Origin: Aurifilum marmelostoma
Taxonomy: Eukaryota; Ascomycota; Sordariomycetes; Diaporthales; Cryphonectriaceae
NCBI GenBank assembly: GCA_027559495.1
Contig: JAMXSV010000021.1
Coordinates: forward strand, 992,001-1,056,000
Length of the DNA stretch: 64,000 bases
Reading direction: 5' to 3'
A program made the position numbers and the translations under genes. Under the pieces are notes generated by a model, which had not been told where the DNA came from, did not search any database, and saw only the letters and a program-made list of their open reading frames with translations. Shown piece after piece: positions 10,902 through 21,945 of this stretch. Positions within the stretch are counted from its first letter, which is position 1. The number at the start of each line of letters is the position of its first letter.

Positions 10902-13900
10902 CAAGGAAGAAAGTCGGTAATAAAGATGAGAGAAATGGGCAGGGCTGGGTGTCAATTCATTATGCTGGTGAGAATAAGGAGGCTCTGCTGCGAAGAAAGA
11001 TAGACTGCCAAAGTGCATGCAGCTCTGGCAAGGGCTTCTTTTGGTAGCACGCCCCAAAGAAATCCCCAGGTGGCCCTGACAGTGCCTGGGTGCGTGGGCC
11101 CCCGGGCCTAGGCTGTGGAGAATTCGGAGTGCAGGGGCTGAGGGGGGGGGGGGTTTCCTAAGGACCCCGCCGTGCCCGCCTATAGGACCTGTGAGACTTG
11201 GGGCACTACTTGAAGGCACCTGCAAAGGCAGCAGCAGTACAGTGAGGGCAGACAAATCAGAGTCGACAAAGACAGCAAATGTTAGTGAGAACAATGGAGA
11301 GAAACCCTGGAATCGAGAAGTCTCAATACTCTTAATGATGACCAGAAAGGGATCAAGAAATGATAGTTACCCTTTGGTACAGATTGAAGTATTATTTCTT
11401 GCCAATGAGTGTAGAACTGGAATCTGGTCTTTCAAGGGATGAGATCATTGAGGTAAGTTTGTTCCATATCATCCAGGATATCCTCACTGCAAAGCGCGGG
11501 ATCAGCAGTGAGTACGGGATGGAACTTGTAGCTACTGGGGCGCTTATGTCAGCTGGTATGCAGTAACCGGGGCGATCCCCCAGCCAGGCTCCCAAGATGA
11601 GTCAATGGTCCAAGCTTGTCCTTCACAGTCTGCTCCCTCTCCTACTTCTTGAGCCTCAAGTTTAATTACACCTCTTACTGAACCTATATGCATGGCTCAG
11701 TCTGTTCTTTGGTCTCAAAAACGAGCCAAGCTCACCTACCAGGTTCAAGAAGACTCTGTTGCCCGAAGTGCAGTCCTGCCAACCCACAACCCCGAGGCTG
11801 CCGTGGTTCAGTCCTCCGCCTCCTCTCTTAATACGCCTTTTCTCAATGTCCGCCGCTCCGTGTGCTCGCATCTCATTCTCGGGACGAGGCGATCGGTCAT
11901 AATGCCATGCGGGCTACTGATCACATGCAGATATTTTGGGTCCTCATCTTGCCACAGGCATTGTTTTTGTCACATCACCCCTGACTTGGAAGCCGTGAGC
12001 CTACAACGGCCCACCGTCGTCGGGTGACAAAGGATTTTCCATTGGCAGGAGAGTTAAACGCACGTACAAGACTCTGTTCTGTGTTCTGAGACAAATTGAT
12101 AAGGCTGACGCCGTCGGTAACAACCGTCAACGTGATTGTGAACAAGTCTTGAGCACGTGCCAAGTTGCGCGATATGCCCTTTGCTGCGTTCCAAGCTGTC
12201 GGTGTCGCAGAGATGAGATGAATGGGCACCATCTTCAGTTTGACGAGCCTCTCATATCACACATCACGTCACACCGGAACCGATGAGCGTGAATCCTAAA
12301 AGAAGGGGAAAAAAGTCGAGGTGGCCCTCTGACCAGACCCCCCTCCCCCTGATATGTGGTCATCGTCTGGCCATTAGTGGGGCTGATATTGACCATCAAG
12401 GTCCTCATCAATCCTGCCGCATCGCCCTTCTGCCGACCTCGACGGCCGCCCCCCCCCCCCACTCTACTTCCTTCTTCAACTCTGGAACATGATATGAGAG
12501 CTAAGGCTTTGGATACGACGCGGTTGGATTGGCCCGGTTGAGCTCACTTGTGAACAGGCCGGGGGGCGAGGAGAGGGGTCGGCCAGACAGCAGCTGGATA
12601 GCATGCTACTTAGCACACCAAAACTATCCGAGCCATCGCCGGCTGGTCCACTCAAGCGTGCGCCCTTCCTCAGCAACCATCGGTATAAATGATCGGAGCA
12701 CACATGGTTGTGTAGGTGAGGCTGGCCTGGGCACCATTACTGACTAGTACTGAGAGCCAGCAATATTGCCCTTCGTACTCCTCCAGCAAGATGACGCCTT
12801 TCTTCCGGGAGACGGTCGTGCGTGGCGGCTGCTCGACTCATCCCTCAGCAAGGATGCCATTTCTTGGACCGCAGTCCAGGTATTGGCGACTCTCTAGTTG
12901 TGAGCAGCCAGCTCAGCTACTCCGAGGTTGGAGAATCCTAAGTATCGGTGTGACTATTCGAGTGTTACCCCATCATGCCCGGATGTCTCAATTTCAGCTC
13001 CTGTTTGGTCCAGAGAGGGGTGGATGAGACGTCGCCTGCGACGCACCACTTCCCGGGGGTCGGTGATTTTGGGTTTGTTTTTCCCCCTTTCCTTCTTGTA
13101 TCGCCTCGCCTTCTAGTTGGCATAATTCATAGCCCGAGGGCTGAATGGGTCAAGCCAATGCTGCACAGACACTTGTCAGCTCGCGAGTTTATTGTCATAT
13201 TCTGCCGAGAGGATGGACCCTTAGACTTGTGCTTTGGGCTGAAGTCATCTTGGCATCTAAGGACATGTGCTAGATAAAGGCGCACGATTTGTCTCCGAGG
13301 GGTTGCATTGACGGGAAAAGGTATATATCGTTATGGGTCAGGAGGTCCTGAGTGAAGGTGGTGCTTTCACCATTCACCAGTCTTGATCCGTTTCAGCAAC
13401 GGTCAAAAGTCGTCCTGTGAGGACCTTGATGGCCAGTAAGAACTGCGTGGGGTTAGGTTGAACCCCGACAGACCCCACCCTTGGAACAGTAGCGGTACTT
13501 TCAGCGACTTCCTTGGCCTGATGACCGGCAGCGGGTGCCGTACTGCGTGACTAGTACAGTAGGCACTCACTGGCACTGTAGAAAATGTACCTGGCTAAAG
13601 CAGTCTGCCGGACGATAGGCAGCCACCCCATTAAGCCATGCAGCCCTCCCCCCAGTTGGTTTCCGCTGCCAAGGTGCAGAGACTCGGCAGCTGACCCCAC
13701 TGTATGTCACCAAGCCCCACCAATGACAGCGCTGTAAATTTCTCAGTAACGTGCTTTGATTGGTCACTTGCAGTATTGAGCGCATAATCGTGTGCGACGG
13801 AGGGGGAGGAGGAGAGGGAAAAAAAAGTGACGAGCCATCAAGGTACTCACGAGAGCACAAACACAGCCTATGTGCTTAGCTCTCCGCCCACCAGGAGCTT

Positions 13901-14408
13901 GACTCCTCGACTGGTACCCACGCCCAAACCAGAGAAATTCAGCCCACGGCGCACACAATCTTCAGATCACGACCACGACCACCACCACCACCACCACCAC
14001 CTTGGCATGCGGCACGGGCTAGTGAGCCACCGAGTCTGCGAATATCTGGCCGAAGTTCCCTCAAGGTTCTCTTACGCCGCCCCTCCACCCAGCCTTGGCC
14101 TGAGCAATTGATTTTCCAATGTTGCGGCACGCTTGCATGAGCTTCTCCCCTCGACGATAAAAGAGGGAGCGACCGCCTTGTTTCCACAGCGTCTGCATCG
14201 ACTACTACTCTACACCTCGATTCTCCATCCTGTCTTCTTCTGCCTTCTTCTTCCTCCTCCTCCTCCTCCCCTCCCCCACCAACCCTCCCTGCCGTCTCCT
14301 CTGTAGGGTCCATCACACCTTTGTCACTCCTCACCTTGCGCGTTTTTGACCCCCGGGCCTCCTGTCCTCCCAGACAAAAGCGCTTGTGTGAGTCGCACAA
14401 AGGTGACA
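10902..14408. other. Long intergenic region between divergent genes
   Basis: About 3.5 kb between the starts of the JmjC gene (minus) and the ZIP transporter gene (plus). Short open frames on both strands show no known domain. A G-rich homopolymer lies near 11143-11152, a C-run near 12451-12460, and CT-rich tracts at 14230-14300 probably belong to the transporter leader. CAAGGT hexamers occur near 13667, 13838 and 14062; I cannot tell whether they bind a zinc regulator. Confidence 0.5.
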
Positions 14409-15536
14409 ATGTCTGCAGACAACATAGCTACTGGTGCACCCACCAGTGTCACGGTGGAATGTGACTCTGGTAACGACTATGACGGCCGCCTGGGTCTGCG
14501 CATCTCGTCCATCTTCGTCATCCTTGTTGGATCCCTCATCGGCGCTGTGGCCCCCATCATCCTGGCCCGCTCGAGTCGCATGATGGTTCCCAAGACTGCC
14601 TTCTTCATCGCAAAATACTTTGGATCCGGCGTCATCATAGCAACGGCCTTTATACACCTCTTGTCCCCTGCCAACGAGGCACTCGGCTCACCCTGCTTTC
14701 CGGAAGACTCCGCCATTGCCGGCTACCCCTGGCCAGAGGCCATAGCCCTCATGACCATATTCCTCATGTTCTTCATCGAGCTGCTCGCCAGCCGCTTTGA
14801 GTGGAGCCTCGGGGGTGCTCACAGTCATGACCACAGCCATCATCATGACTTACAACAGGCAGAGCCAGTCTCGTCCTTGGTGATTAAGAAGCCTGCTGAC
14901 GAGGAGAGCAACATCGCCGCCAACGAGTCTGCCACCCTCACCCCTACTTCTGACAACGACCCGCGGTTCACCCACGAGGTCTCTTATCCGCCCGGCGGCG
15001 AGGACCACCTGGGACACAAGCGCGACCACACAGAGCCTGACTCCTTGGCCGCGCAGATGACGGCCCTCTTCATCCTGGAGTTCGGCGTCATCTTCCACTC
15101 CATCTTCATCGGCCTCACCCTCGCCGTCTCGGGCTCTGAATTCACCGTCCTGTACATCGTCCTCGTCTTCCACCAGAGTTTCGAGGGTCTCGGTCTCGGC
15201 ACCCGGCTGGCCGTCGCTCAGTGGCCCAGGGGAAAGGAGTGGCTGCCCTATGTGCTTGGCTGCGCCTATGCGGTGTCCACACCGATCGCCATCGCCGTTG
15301 GTATCGGTGTTCGGCAGAACCTTGCCCCAGAAAGCCTCAAGTCCCTGATGATCAACGGCATCTTCGACTCCATCTCAGCTGGGATCCTGATCTACACCGG
15401 TCTGGTGGAGCTGATGGCTCACGAGTTCATGTTCAATGTGGAGATGCGCAAGAGCAGCATTGGCATGACCCTGTCTGCATTTGGATGCATGTGTCTGGGT
15501 GCAGGATTGATGGCGCTGCTAGGGAAATGGGCTTGA
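14409..15536 (+). CDS. ZIP-family plasma-membrane zinc transporter (Zrt1/Zrt2-like)
   Basis: Single-exon gene of 375 residues. ZIP proteins import Zn2+ (sometimes Fe2+ or Mn2+) into the cytosol. Eight membrane segments can be read: three before a cytosolic loop and five after it. The loop carries the His-rich metal-binding cluster HSHDHSHHHD. The core metal site is visible as FHSIFIGLTLAV in TM4 and FHQSFEGLGLGTRLA in TM5, matching the ZIP signature. The short N-terminus ends with an acidic patch (CDSGNDYD) before TM1, as in fungal high/low-affinity zinc importers. The ATG at 14409 is chosen because the longer reading frame upstream has no earlier ATG. Regulation by a Zap1/ZafA-type factor is likely from family knowledge but is not shown by the sequence. 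A metallothionein gene converges 620 bp downstream. Confidence 0.93.
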   Translation: MSADNIATGAPTSVTVECDSGNDYDGRLGLRISSIFVILVGSLIGAVAPIILARSSRMMVPKTAFFIAKYFGSGVIIATAFIHLLSPANEALGSPCFPEDSAIAGYPWPEAIALMTIFLMFFIELLASRFEWSLGGAHSHDHSHHHDLQQAEPVSSLVIKKPADEESNIAANESATLTPTSDNDPRFTHEVSYPPGGEDHLGHKRDHTEPDSLAAQMTALFILEFGVIFHSIFIGLTLAVSGSEFTVLYIVLVFHQSFEGLGLGTRLAVAQWPRGKEWLPYVLGCAYAVSTPIAIAVGIGVRQNLAPESLKSLMINGIFDSISAGILIYTGLVELMAHEFMFNVEMRKSSIGMTLSAFGCMCLGAGLMALLGKWA

Positions 15537-16158
15537 TGAGAATAGGTGAAGAAGTATGGTGGTAACTTGAAAAAAACAGATCAAAGCAGAAAATGAAGAC
15601 TGAAGAGAAGAAGGCCGACAACATGTCATCATCATCAGCAGCACCAGCATCAAGCGTGCATTGTACGGCACACGGGAAGAACAATTATGCAGGGACAGCG
15701 ACAAATATGCGCTTGCGCTTGTCGTCCCGCCTGATACTTATGCCACAGCTACAGGCTGATGTTATGCGGCACAAAATGGGGGGCACCCCAAGCCACACGG
15801 TTTAGATCGGCATTGTGTGATAGTGTGAGTCCTTCCCTGCCTCTGGTCTGGCATGGCTCATGATTCGAAGGCTAATACAAAGCCGATAGATACTTTAGAG
15901 ACGATACCCATAGATTATTGAATGAGAGAATATGATTTTCCGTTAACTTTGGTCACTAAGGAGCGTCTAATTCATAGGAAACCGTGGCCTTTTGGCCTTC
16001 CATGAGTGCAGTCTCTTCCCCGCAGTTGATGCCGATCCGGACCTCCAACAAAGCCTATAAAACACGACACCGAAGGAGCGTTTGTGCGTGGGTATTTGAG
16101 TCGGAACTCGGGGGGGGAGCAGAAAACAAGGAAATTCGCCAGGGCGACGACCGCCCGC
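15537..16158. other. Convergent intergenic region between ZIP transporter and metallothionein
   Basis: Contains the 3' ends of the zinc transporter (plus) and the metallothionein (minus). Only short non-conserved frames are present. Confidence 0.6.
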
Positions 16159-16406
16159 TCAGTGCTATCAGTCTCGTTGTCAGGATCCGTTATTACAAAC
16201 ACAATCTCCTCAATCACAGGAACGACAAAGAGCAGGAAACTTACCTTGCACGTGGCGCAGCTGCAGCTAGAGGTGCACTGCCCATTGCAGCAGGAAGTAC
16301 AGGAGCTGTTGCCGAATGAATGATGAAGATCAGTCCAAGGTCGAGACAAGGCATGGGCTGTACCCGTTCATGAGCGCAGTCAAGAGGAGACTTACCAGCC
16401 ACCCAT
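16159..16406 (-). CDS. Metallothionein, 25 residues, three exons
   Basis: Exons are 16406-16396 (11 nt), 16305-16245 (61 nt) and 16164-16159 (6 nt). Introns are 90 nt (GTAAGT...AACAG) and 80 nt (GTAAGT...GATAG, with CTGAC 14 nt before the acceptor). Together they make 78 nt: 25 residues plus stop. The product starts MGGCSCTSCC and has eight Cys at positions 4, 6, 9, 10, 14, 18, 20 and 23, in CxC, CC and CxxC spacing, with no aromatic residue. This matches the pattern of ascomycete copper metallothioneins such as that of Neurospora, which buffer Cu(I) or Zn(II) in the cytosol. The Cys-rich middle exon is certain. The third exon (His-stop) is the least certain part: another acceptor at 16020-16035 would add a non-Cys tail of about 30 residues. 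Confidence 0.8.
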
Positions 16407-18737
16407 CGTTGCGGTTGGTCTGTGAGTGTATGTGGGTATTTGTGGGTATAAGTACGAGTGTTGTGCTGGCAAGGCTTGATGTTCCAAAGAGTTGTGTTTG
16501 AACTCTGGGAAGGAAGGGAACTTTGAAGAGGAGGGGCCAGAGGAGGAAACGAAGGAGGTTTAAATACCCCTTCGAGGGCACCAGACTCGGCATCGCTGAA
16601 ATAAGACCGAGAAGGAGGAGGACAACTGAGGGGAAACACCACCATGCATCCACGTGGAGCCATGTGACACGACGAGCAGCGAGCGGGTGGCCACCTGCAA
16701 ACTTGGCCCTCCTGAGCAATGATGCCTGGATGGCTCCTCTAGTCGGCTAGCTCACCCGGGATGGTGCATCACACTCAGCGGGTCGGGCGAGTGGGTGGGT
16801 GTGGACGAAGGTGCTTGTGTTCCTACTACCATCGGGCGGCAAGACTCCTGCCTCCTCGCTTGATGTGCAAGAGATTGGACGAGAAAATGCTTTCTCTACA
16901 CAGCAGGAGAGGACAATCTTCCCACTTTAGCACATACTGTGCAGATCTATCATCATCATCATCATCAGTGTGAACGAGGCCGTGAAGAGTGTGGTGCTCT
17001 TCTCTCATCGTCTGGAACTTTCCTACTGTCACGACTGACAATAGACGCCCTAAGATGCAGGCTAACATAACTTCTCCACCACACTCTGCTTTCTCCTCCT
17101 CAATAGTCGGGAGCGTGAGGGAGGAGGGGCCACCCACGTACATCAGGAAAGCAGCGTGGGCGAGAGCACCAACGAGCCAATGTCAAAGCACCGCCGCCCA
17201 CCCTTTTCCGCGGAGGTCCAGCCTGCACGTCCACCCGCGTTAGGTAATTATCAAGGCCTTGGCCGGTCTGTCGTGGGATAGCTGGGCAGGATTTCTTCCT
17301 CAAGATACGGTTTGCCTGCCCTAGGCAAGGCGTGTGGGGTTGTTTCTTGGAAACGCTTGGTACTACTACTACTTGTATGTCGACGTGGTGGAGGCAGTTC
17401 TCGGAAGTACAGGTTTATTTCCTCATGCGGTTATCCGGCGGCCTTTGCATTCAGAAGCGTCGTAGAACAGACACTGCATCAAATAGGGATATCTGATGAT
17501 TGTCTGGTCATGATCATGTTCCTAACTTTTTTAAAGTTTTGCAGCTGGGGCGAGCCACGCAGCAGCAGGCATGTTCGATACTGCTGCGAGGATCTTCCAG
17601 GCCGAACCTTGATGACACAAACTCCCATTGGGCCCCCAGGCTCCTCCTACCCACTGGTACAAAGTTGGTGTGTAGGTTCTCCAATGTGATCCAAGAGTGT
17701 GTGTGGACTTGGTTGCACTGCAGGGCTGGTGGTAGTCGCCCAAGCCCAGCCTCGTGAAAGTGGTTGGTTCTGGTGCTCCACCAATGTCGTATCCAGCATT
17801 CCCTGGTTCAGCGCATTAACAAATGGAGGATACAGAGAGACGGACTTCCCCAATCAGCCTGACTCCGATTTGTGGACTGAAGTCTTGGTGCTGCGGGAAT
17901 TCGGCGCTCGTGGCTGGTTTTCAATTACATTAGATTTTATACCACCGCGTGGAGAAGGACAGGGCTATGGTCATGATGAACGCCCATACAATGATGTAGA
18001 TGGGCAGAGGCATGATACGCTTTGTTTCAAAGGCGGAATGTAAAAGACATAAAGGTAACTAATCACATTGCTTCTGAGACAGTGCTGAAATTCGGGTAAT
18101 GCTGCCGTGCTCTCACAATCCGTACTCCAATGACCCATGCAAATGTGGCAACAGGAAGAAACCGCAACTCCTCGCAACGTCATGATGCTGTCTCCCTTGA
18201 CTAACCAACTCCAGCCCAAATCCTGATAAGTAGAAAGTGCTCACCATGTTGTCCATGTAGTATGAGGACTTGCATGCAGGGATGCGATTCACACGAGAAT
18301 GGACCTGTCAGCCCCAACAAGACAAGCCACAAGCAAAACTCCACCTCCTACTTGCATGCCCCGACCTAGGTGCAATGCTCTTCACTGAACCGTTCTCTGC
18401 CGACCCTGAAACCCCTGGCCGGCTTGAAGAAGATCGAGACATTACTGTCTCTAAGGTCATGGACGGACCGTCATTCCCTCTCAGGTCGCATAAGAAGGCG
18501 GGGTCGCTCGCGCTGCTTACGCTAGCCCCAAGCCTGTCGGATTGCGTCTGTCCAGCAGAGATCCCGCGTCCTGACTAGGATTTCTTGCCATATGGCGAGG
18601 AGGTTCTGTGACCTGAATCAACCCGAGATATGCTCTGCCGTAGCCCAGCACGGGGTCTTTGGCGCTTTCCAAGTTGGCTCGCGCGTTGTTTCTTGAGGTC
18701 AGGCTGTCCTGGAGACTTGTTCGACTTCTTGATCATC
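16407..18737. other. Intergenic region with no recognised gene
   Basis: About 2.3 kb that begins with the metallothionein promoter. Scattered frames of about 100 codons on both strands lack recognisable domains. A short (ATC)n repeat lies near 16950-16968. The right end (18575-18737) may hold the true 3' end of the next minus-strand gene, see that entry. Confidence 0.5.
16559..16566 (-). promoter_or_regulatory. Probable TATA box of the metallothionein gene
   Basis: On the minus strand the sequence reads TATTTAAA, about 150 bp before the metallothionein ATG at 16406, a usual distance for a strongly inducible fungal promoter. Confidence 0.4.
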
Positions 18738-20018
18738 TCAGACGAGGAGATGGAGGAAGAGGAAGATGATGATGATGCGGGAGGTGTAGGCAAAGCACTG
18801 CTCACAACATCCCGTCGGAGGGGGGAGCAGGGCGCCGCTGACAAGGTATTTTTTGGGCGGCATCTTGTTTCTCCTCGGTCGCTCACGCACACAGTCGTTG
18901 AAGCCGTGCTCCATCATTGCCTTGGCATGAATCTGATACCATGGTTGGATGGTGGGTGCGACGCCGACATGATTCTTGAGCATGGCAGTGCTCGCTGCTC
19001 GGTCTGTCCTGACGGAAGAAGCCCCCTCGTTGCTAGCCGAGACATGCTTAGGCTTTTCAAACCGAGACATGCTACCAATTCTTGCAGCACTCGTTCGAGT
19101 AGAATTTGTTTCCTCTGCTTGAGTAGACAGGACAGACGCACTATGTTTGTCAGACTGACTTTCCGACTTGACAGTTGCTGTCTGGTGCCTGTCCTCGCCC
19201 GCCTGCTCCTTCTTGATCTTCTTCCGTTGCCCCTTCTCAGGTCCCAGACTGACCGACTCATCATCAGGCCTTCTCTTCTTTGCTTCAGCCCTCGCATGAT
19301 CATCGAAGGCGCCGTCTAAACTCGACGGATCCTCGTTGTCACCATTGGGCTTGGCATCGTCCGACACGTCATTGTCTGAGGAGGAGGAGTCGGAGGCGGA
19401 ACCGGGTTCGGGTACGGGACGCGTGGGCGAGCGACCACGGCCATCGCCTTCCGCATCGGAGCCAGATGAAGGCGTGCCATCGTTGTCGCGTTGTGCTCCA
19501 GGACGGGAGCGGGGAGGGTGCTCGTCTTGGTCGAAGTCGGGGCCAAGGTGGCGCTTGAACTTCCACAACAGAGATCTAACCAGGTCGAAATCATTTGCGC
19601 GCTGGGTCGAGAGGTCTGATTTGTAGAGTCGCTCTCTACGCCTAGCCTCCTTTTCCGAAGAACGGACGTGGCGTCTTTCAAGCCTTGCGAGTGCCTCGCT
19701 CCTTTCCAAGAGGAGCTCACGTGGTAGCCAGTCTTTGGGGCCGAGAGTCCGTAGGTCTCTTTGTGCCTCTCTCAAGAGAGCGTGGTCGATCTCCTCTCGC
19801 TTCTTTATCAATCTTTCAGTCTGCCTTGTGAGGTTCCGCTTGGCACTGTCGGTCAATGGCTGGGTCATTCGAAGCTTGGACTTGCTGTCGGGCTGCGAGA
19901 CATTGACGCGCTTCAGTTTGAGGTTGAGGCGCCGATTGGTCTTGTCCACTTTCGAGATCGTGGCAATCTCGCTCTGCGGTATGGTTGGGGTTGCTGCCAT
20001 GGTGGCGGCCCCCGTCAT
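18738..20018 (-). CDS. Charged nuclear-type protein of unknown function
   Basis: I do not recognise a family. The frame codes 426 residues from the ATG at 20018. A second in-frame ATG at 20000 sits in a perfect GCCGCCACCATGG context and may be the real start. Residues 30-150 are basic and helix-prone (TNRRLNLKLKRVN, LIKKREEIDHALLREAQRDLR, RRHVRSSEKEARRRERLYK), resembling a conserved helical core. The middle is an acidic, Ser-rich disordered stretch with several K/R clusters (KKRRPDD, QRKKIKKEQ) that look like nuclear signals. The last 20 residues of this frame turn hydrophobic (SRIIIIFLFLHLLV), which is unexpected; a second frame overlapping the 3' end continues with a basic Ser/Lys tail to 18575, so the end is doubtful. 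It shares a promoter region of about 850 bp with the divergent hydratase gene. Confidence 0.6.
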   Translation of the reverse strand: MTGAATMAATPTIPQSEIATISKVDKTNRRLNLKLKRVNVSQPDSKSKLRMTQPLTDSAKRNLTRQTERLIKKREEIDHALLREAQRDLRTLGPKDWLPRELLLERSEALARLERRHVRSSEKEARRRERLYKSDLSTQRANDFDLVRSLLWKFKRHLGPDFDQDEHPPRSRPGAQRDNDGTPSSGSDAEGDGRGRSPTRPVPEPGSASDSSSSDNDVSDDAKPNGDNEDPSSLDGAFDDHARAEAKKRRPDDESVSLGPEKGQRKKIKKEQAGEDRHQTATVKSESQSDKHSASVLSTQAEETNSTRTSAARIGSMSRFEKPKHVSASNEGASSVRTDRAASTAMLKNHVGVAPTIQPWYQIHAKAMMEHGFNDCVRERPRRNKMPPKKYLVSGALLPPPTGCCEQCFAYTSRIIIIFLFLHLLV

Positions 20019-20691
20019 GAGAGGTGCTCGCAAGCGAGGGATTTGTAGTCGTGGGGAGAGTATTCGGGGAGTCGTCGAGCAGGACTCTTCTCCTGGATCA
20101 GGAAACTTTTTGACGGGGCTGATAAGATATGTAGATTAGTTGGGAGGGCGGCGGAATCTGGGCCGAGTCTAGGGCAAGTGGGGTGGGCCAGGACCGGCCT
20201 TAACGGCCGCATGCAGAAATTCGATGTCCTGTTGTTAGGAGACCAATGAGATTCAAGATGATTTTCTCACTGTCAATGAAACAGGGGAAAGTAGAAGAGA
20301 CGGAAGGAGAGGAGAAAGATATTGAAGAGGGGGAATACAAGAAAGACAAAAAAAAAGGGCGAAAAGTTAAAAGAAAACTGAAGTCCAGACGAGACATCCC
20401 GTCACATGTGAACTGTTACTGTCCCATAACAAGTGCCTGCCATGGGTTATTGCAGTGTACACTGATAAAGAGATATTCGTCAACGTAGAGACCACAACTT
20501 CAAAACACAGCGCCCCATTAGCAATTAAAGCAATTACCAAAGTGGGAGGCATTGCATATGGTACTAGGGCCTCTCGTCGCCGCTTCGCCAAAGATCGGGG
20601 GTATTGCACTACTACTATGTACTCTAGTACTACGTACTTACATATGCTAAGCAATCCCCACAACCGAATTGCCAGGGGTCTTAAACGCGGA

Positions 20692-20697
20692 CCTCGG
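20692..20697. promoter_or_regulatory. CCTCGG hexamer upstream of the peroxisomal hydratase gene
   Basis: CCTCGG lies 175 bp before the ATG at 20872. The same core (CCTCGG/CCGAGG) is bound by the fatty-acid regulators FarA/FarB of Aspergillus and their Fusarium homologue. The hexamer also occurs by chance elsewhere, so the functional role is inference. Confidence 0.35.
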
Positions 20698-20871
20698 CTC
20701 TGGGGCAAGTACGAAGGAGGAGAGTAAATCCGGCTCAGCAGACGGCTGGTTGTCCTGCTTTGTCTCCCTCCTTCGCATATATGATCTTATTGTCTGAATT
20801 CTTTTCACCCCTTCTCAATTTTATCGGAAGTTTCTCGTGTCATTAATTCATTCCAGTAGTAGTCAGTCATC

Positions 20872-21945
20872 ATGAGCGGTCCCGGCGTCGGCTTTGAGTA
20901 TCCTCCCCAGCCCGTTGCGTGGCTGAAGCGAGATGTCCTCCTCTTCGCCAACAGCATCGGCTGCAAGCCTGATGAGCTTCACTTCCTCTATGTAAGCAGG
21001 CGGGAGGGGGGGGAAAGACTGTTGGGGGACAAAAAAAGGATATCGAGTTCTGACCGTTGATGCAGGAACTCCACCCGAACTTTGCCGTCTTTCCTTCCTA
21101 CCCCGTTATTCTGCGTAAGTGAACGGTGCTCCTCGTGGTCTCTGGCCTGACCATTGGCTAACCTTCTCTGGGAGGAACAATCAGCATTCAAGGGCACTAC
21201 GCAAGAGGTGATTGACTTCTACGCCGCTCAGAAGGCCACCAAGATCCCCGGTGTCCCGGAATTTGACTACACCCGCGTGGTCGACGGCCAGCGCCTGGTG
21301 GAGTTTCTCAAGCCCTTGCCCACCACCTCCGAGGGCCACAAGTTTGAGATCCGCTCCAAGGTCCTGGGTGTCTACGACAAGGGCCGTCCAGGCTCCGTGC
21401 TCGAGATCCAGCAGGAGCTCGTCGACGCCGGCACCGGCGAGGTGTACTCCAGGGCCACCGGCAGCTCATTCTTCGTTGCCCAGGGCAACTGGGGAGGACC
21501 TAAGGGCCCTGCCACGGAGAACTTCCCGCCACCCAAGGACAAGAAGCCCGATGTGACATTTGAGGCGCAGACGGAGCGCGGCACCGCGCTCTTGTACAGG
21601 CTCAACGGCGACTACAACCCGCTGCACGCAGACCCTGAGCCGGGCAAGAAGATGGGCTTCGGCGGTGATATCATGCACGGCCTGTATTCCTTTAACTCCA
21701 CCTGCCACGGGATCCTGAAGCATCTGGGCGGGAGTGACCCCAAGAACCTCAAGGAGTTCCAGGCGAGGTTTGCGAGCCCCGTCAAGCCTGGTGATAAGCT
21801 GGTCACCAATGTGTGGAGGACTGGAGAGGTCAAGGATGGATTCGAGGAGGTCCGGTTCGTGACCAGTGTCGAGGGCAAGAAGGTCTGCCTGAGCAACGGA
21901 CGAGCCCTCGTGAAGGTTGTTGGTCCGGCCAAGAGCAAGCTGTAA
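20872..21945 (+). CDS. Peroxisomal enoyl-CoA hydratase 2 (MaoC-like, hot-dog fold)
   Basis: Exons 20872-20991, 21066-21114 and 21185-21945 give 309 residues. Introns start GTAAGC and GTAAGT. The protein has an N-terminal MaoC-like half (FEYPPQPVAWLKRDVLLFANSIGC, ELHPNFAVFPSYPVIL) and a C-terminal hot-dog domain with the hydratase-2 motif YRLNGDYNPLHADPEPGKKM, in which D199 and H204 are the expected catalytic pair. It hydrates trans-2-enoyl-CoA to (R)-3-hydroxyacyl-CoA. In fungi this activity is usually the C-terminal part of the multifunctional beta-oxidation protein; here it is a free-standing two-domain protein. The C-terminus KSKL ends in SKL, a canonical PTS1 signal, so it should enter peroxisomes through PEX5, whose gene is also in this window. 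Confidence 0.92.

Noticed and set aside
13939..14409. Minus-strand frame with a long Glu run opposite the zinc transporter leader
   Set aside because: It is the antisense of a CT-rich leader; the Glu run comes from CTC/TCC repeats.
15972..16349. 125-codon unspliced reading of the metallothionein locus
   Set aside because: The Cys-rich part is real but the flanks read through two canonical introns; the spliced 25-residue model is preferred.
17699..18043. 114-codon plus-strand frame between metallothionein and the charged nuclear protein
   Set aside because: No similarity to a known family that I can see; overlapping frames on the other strand are equally open.
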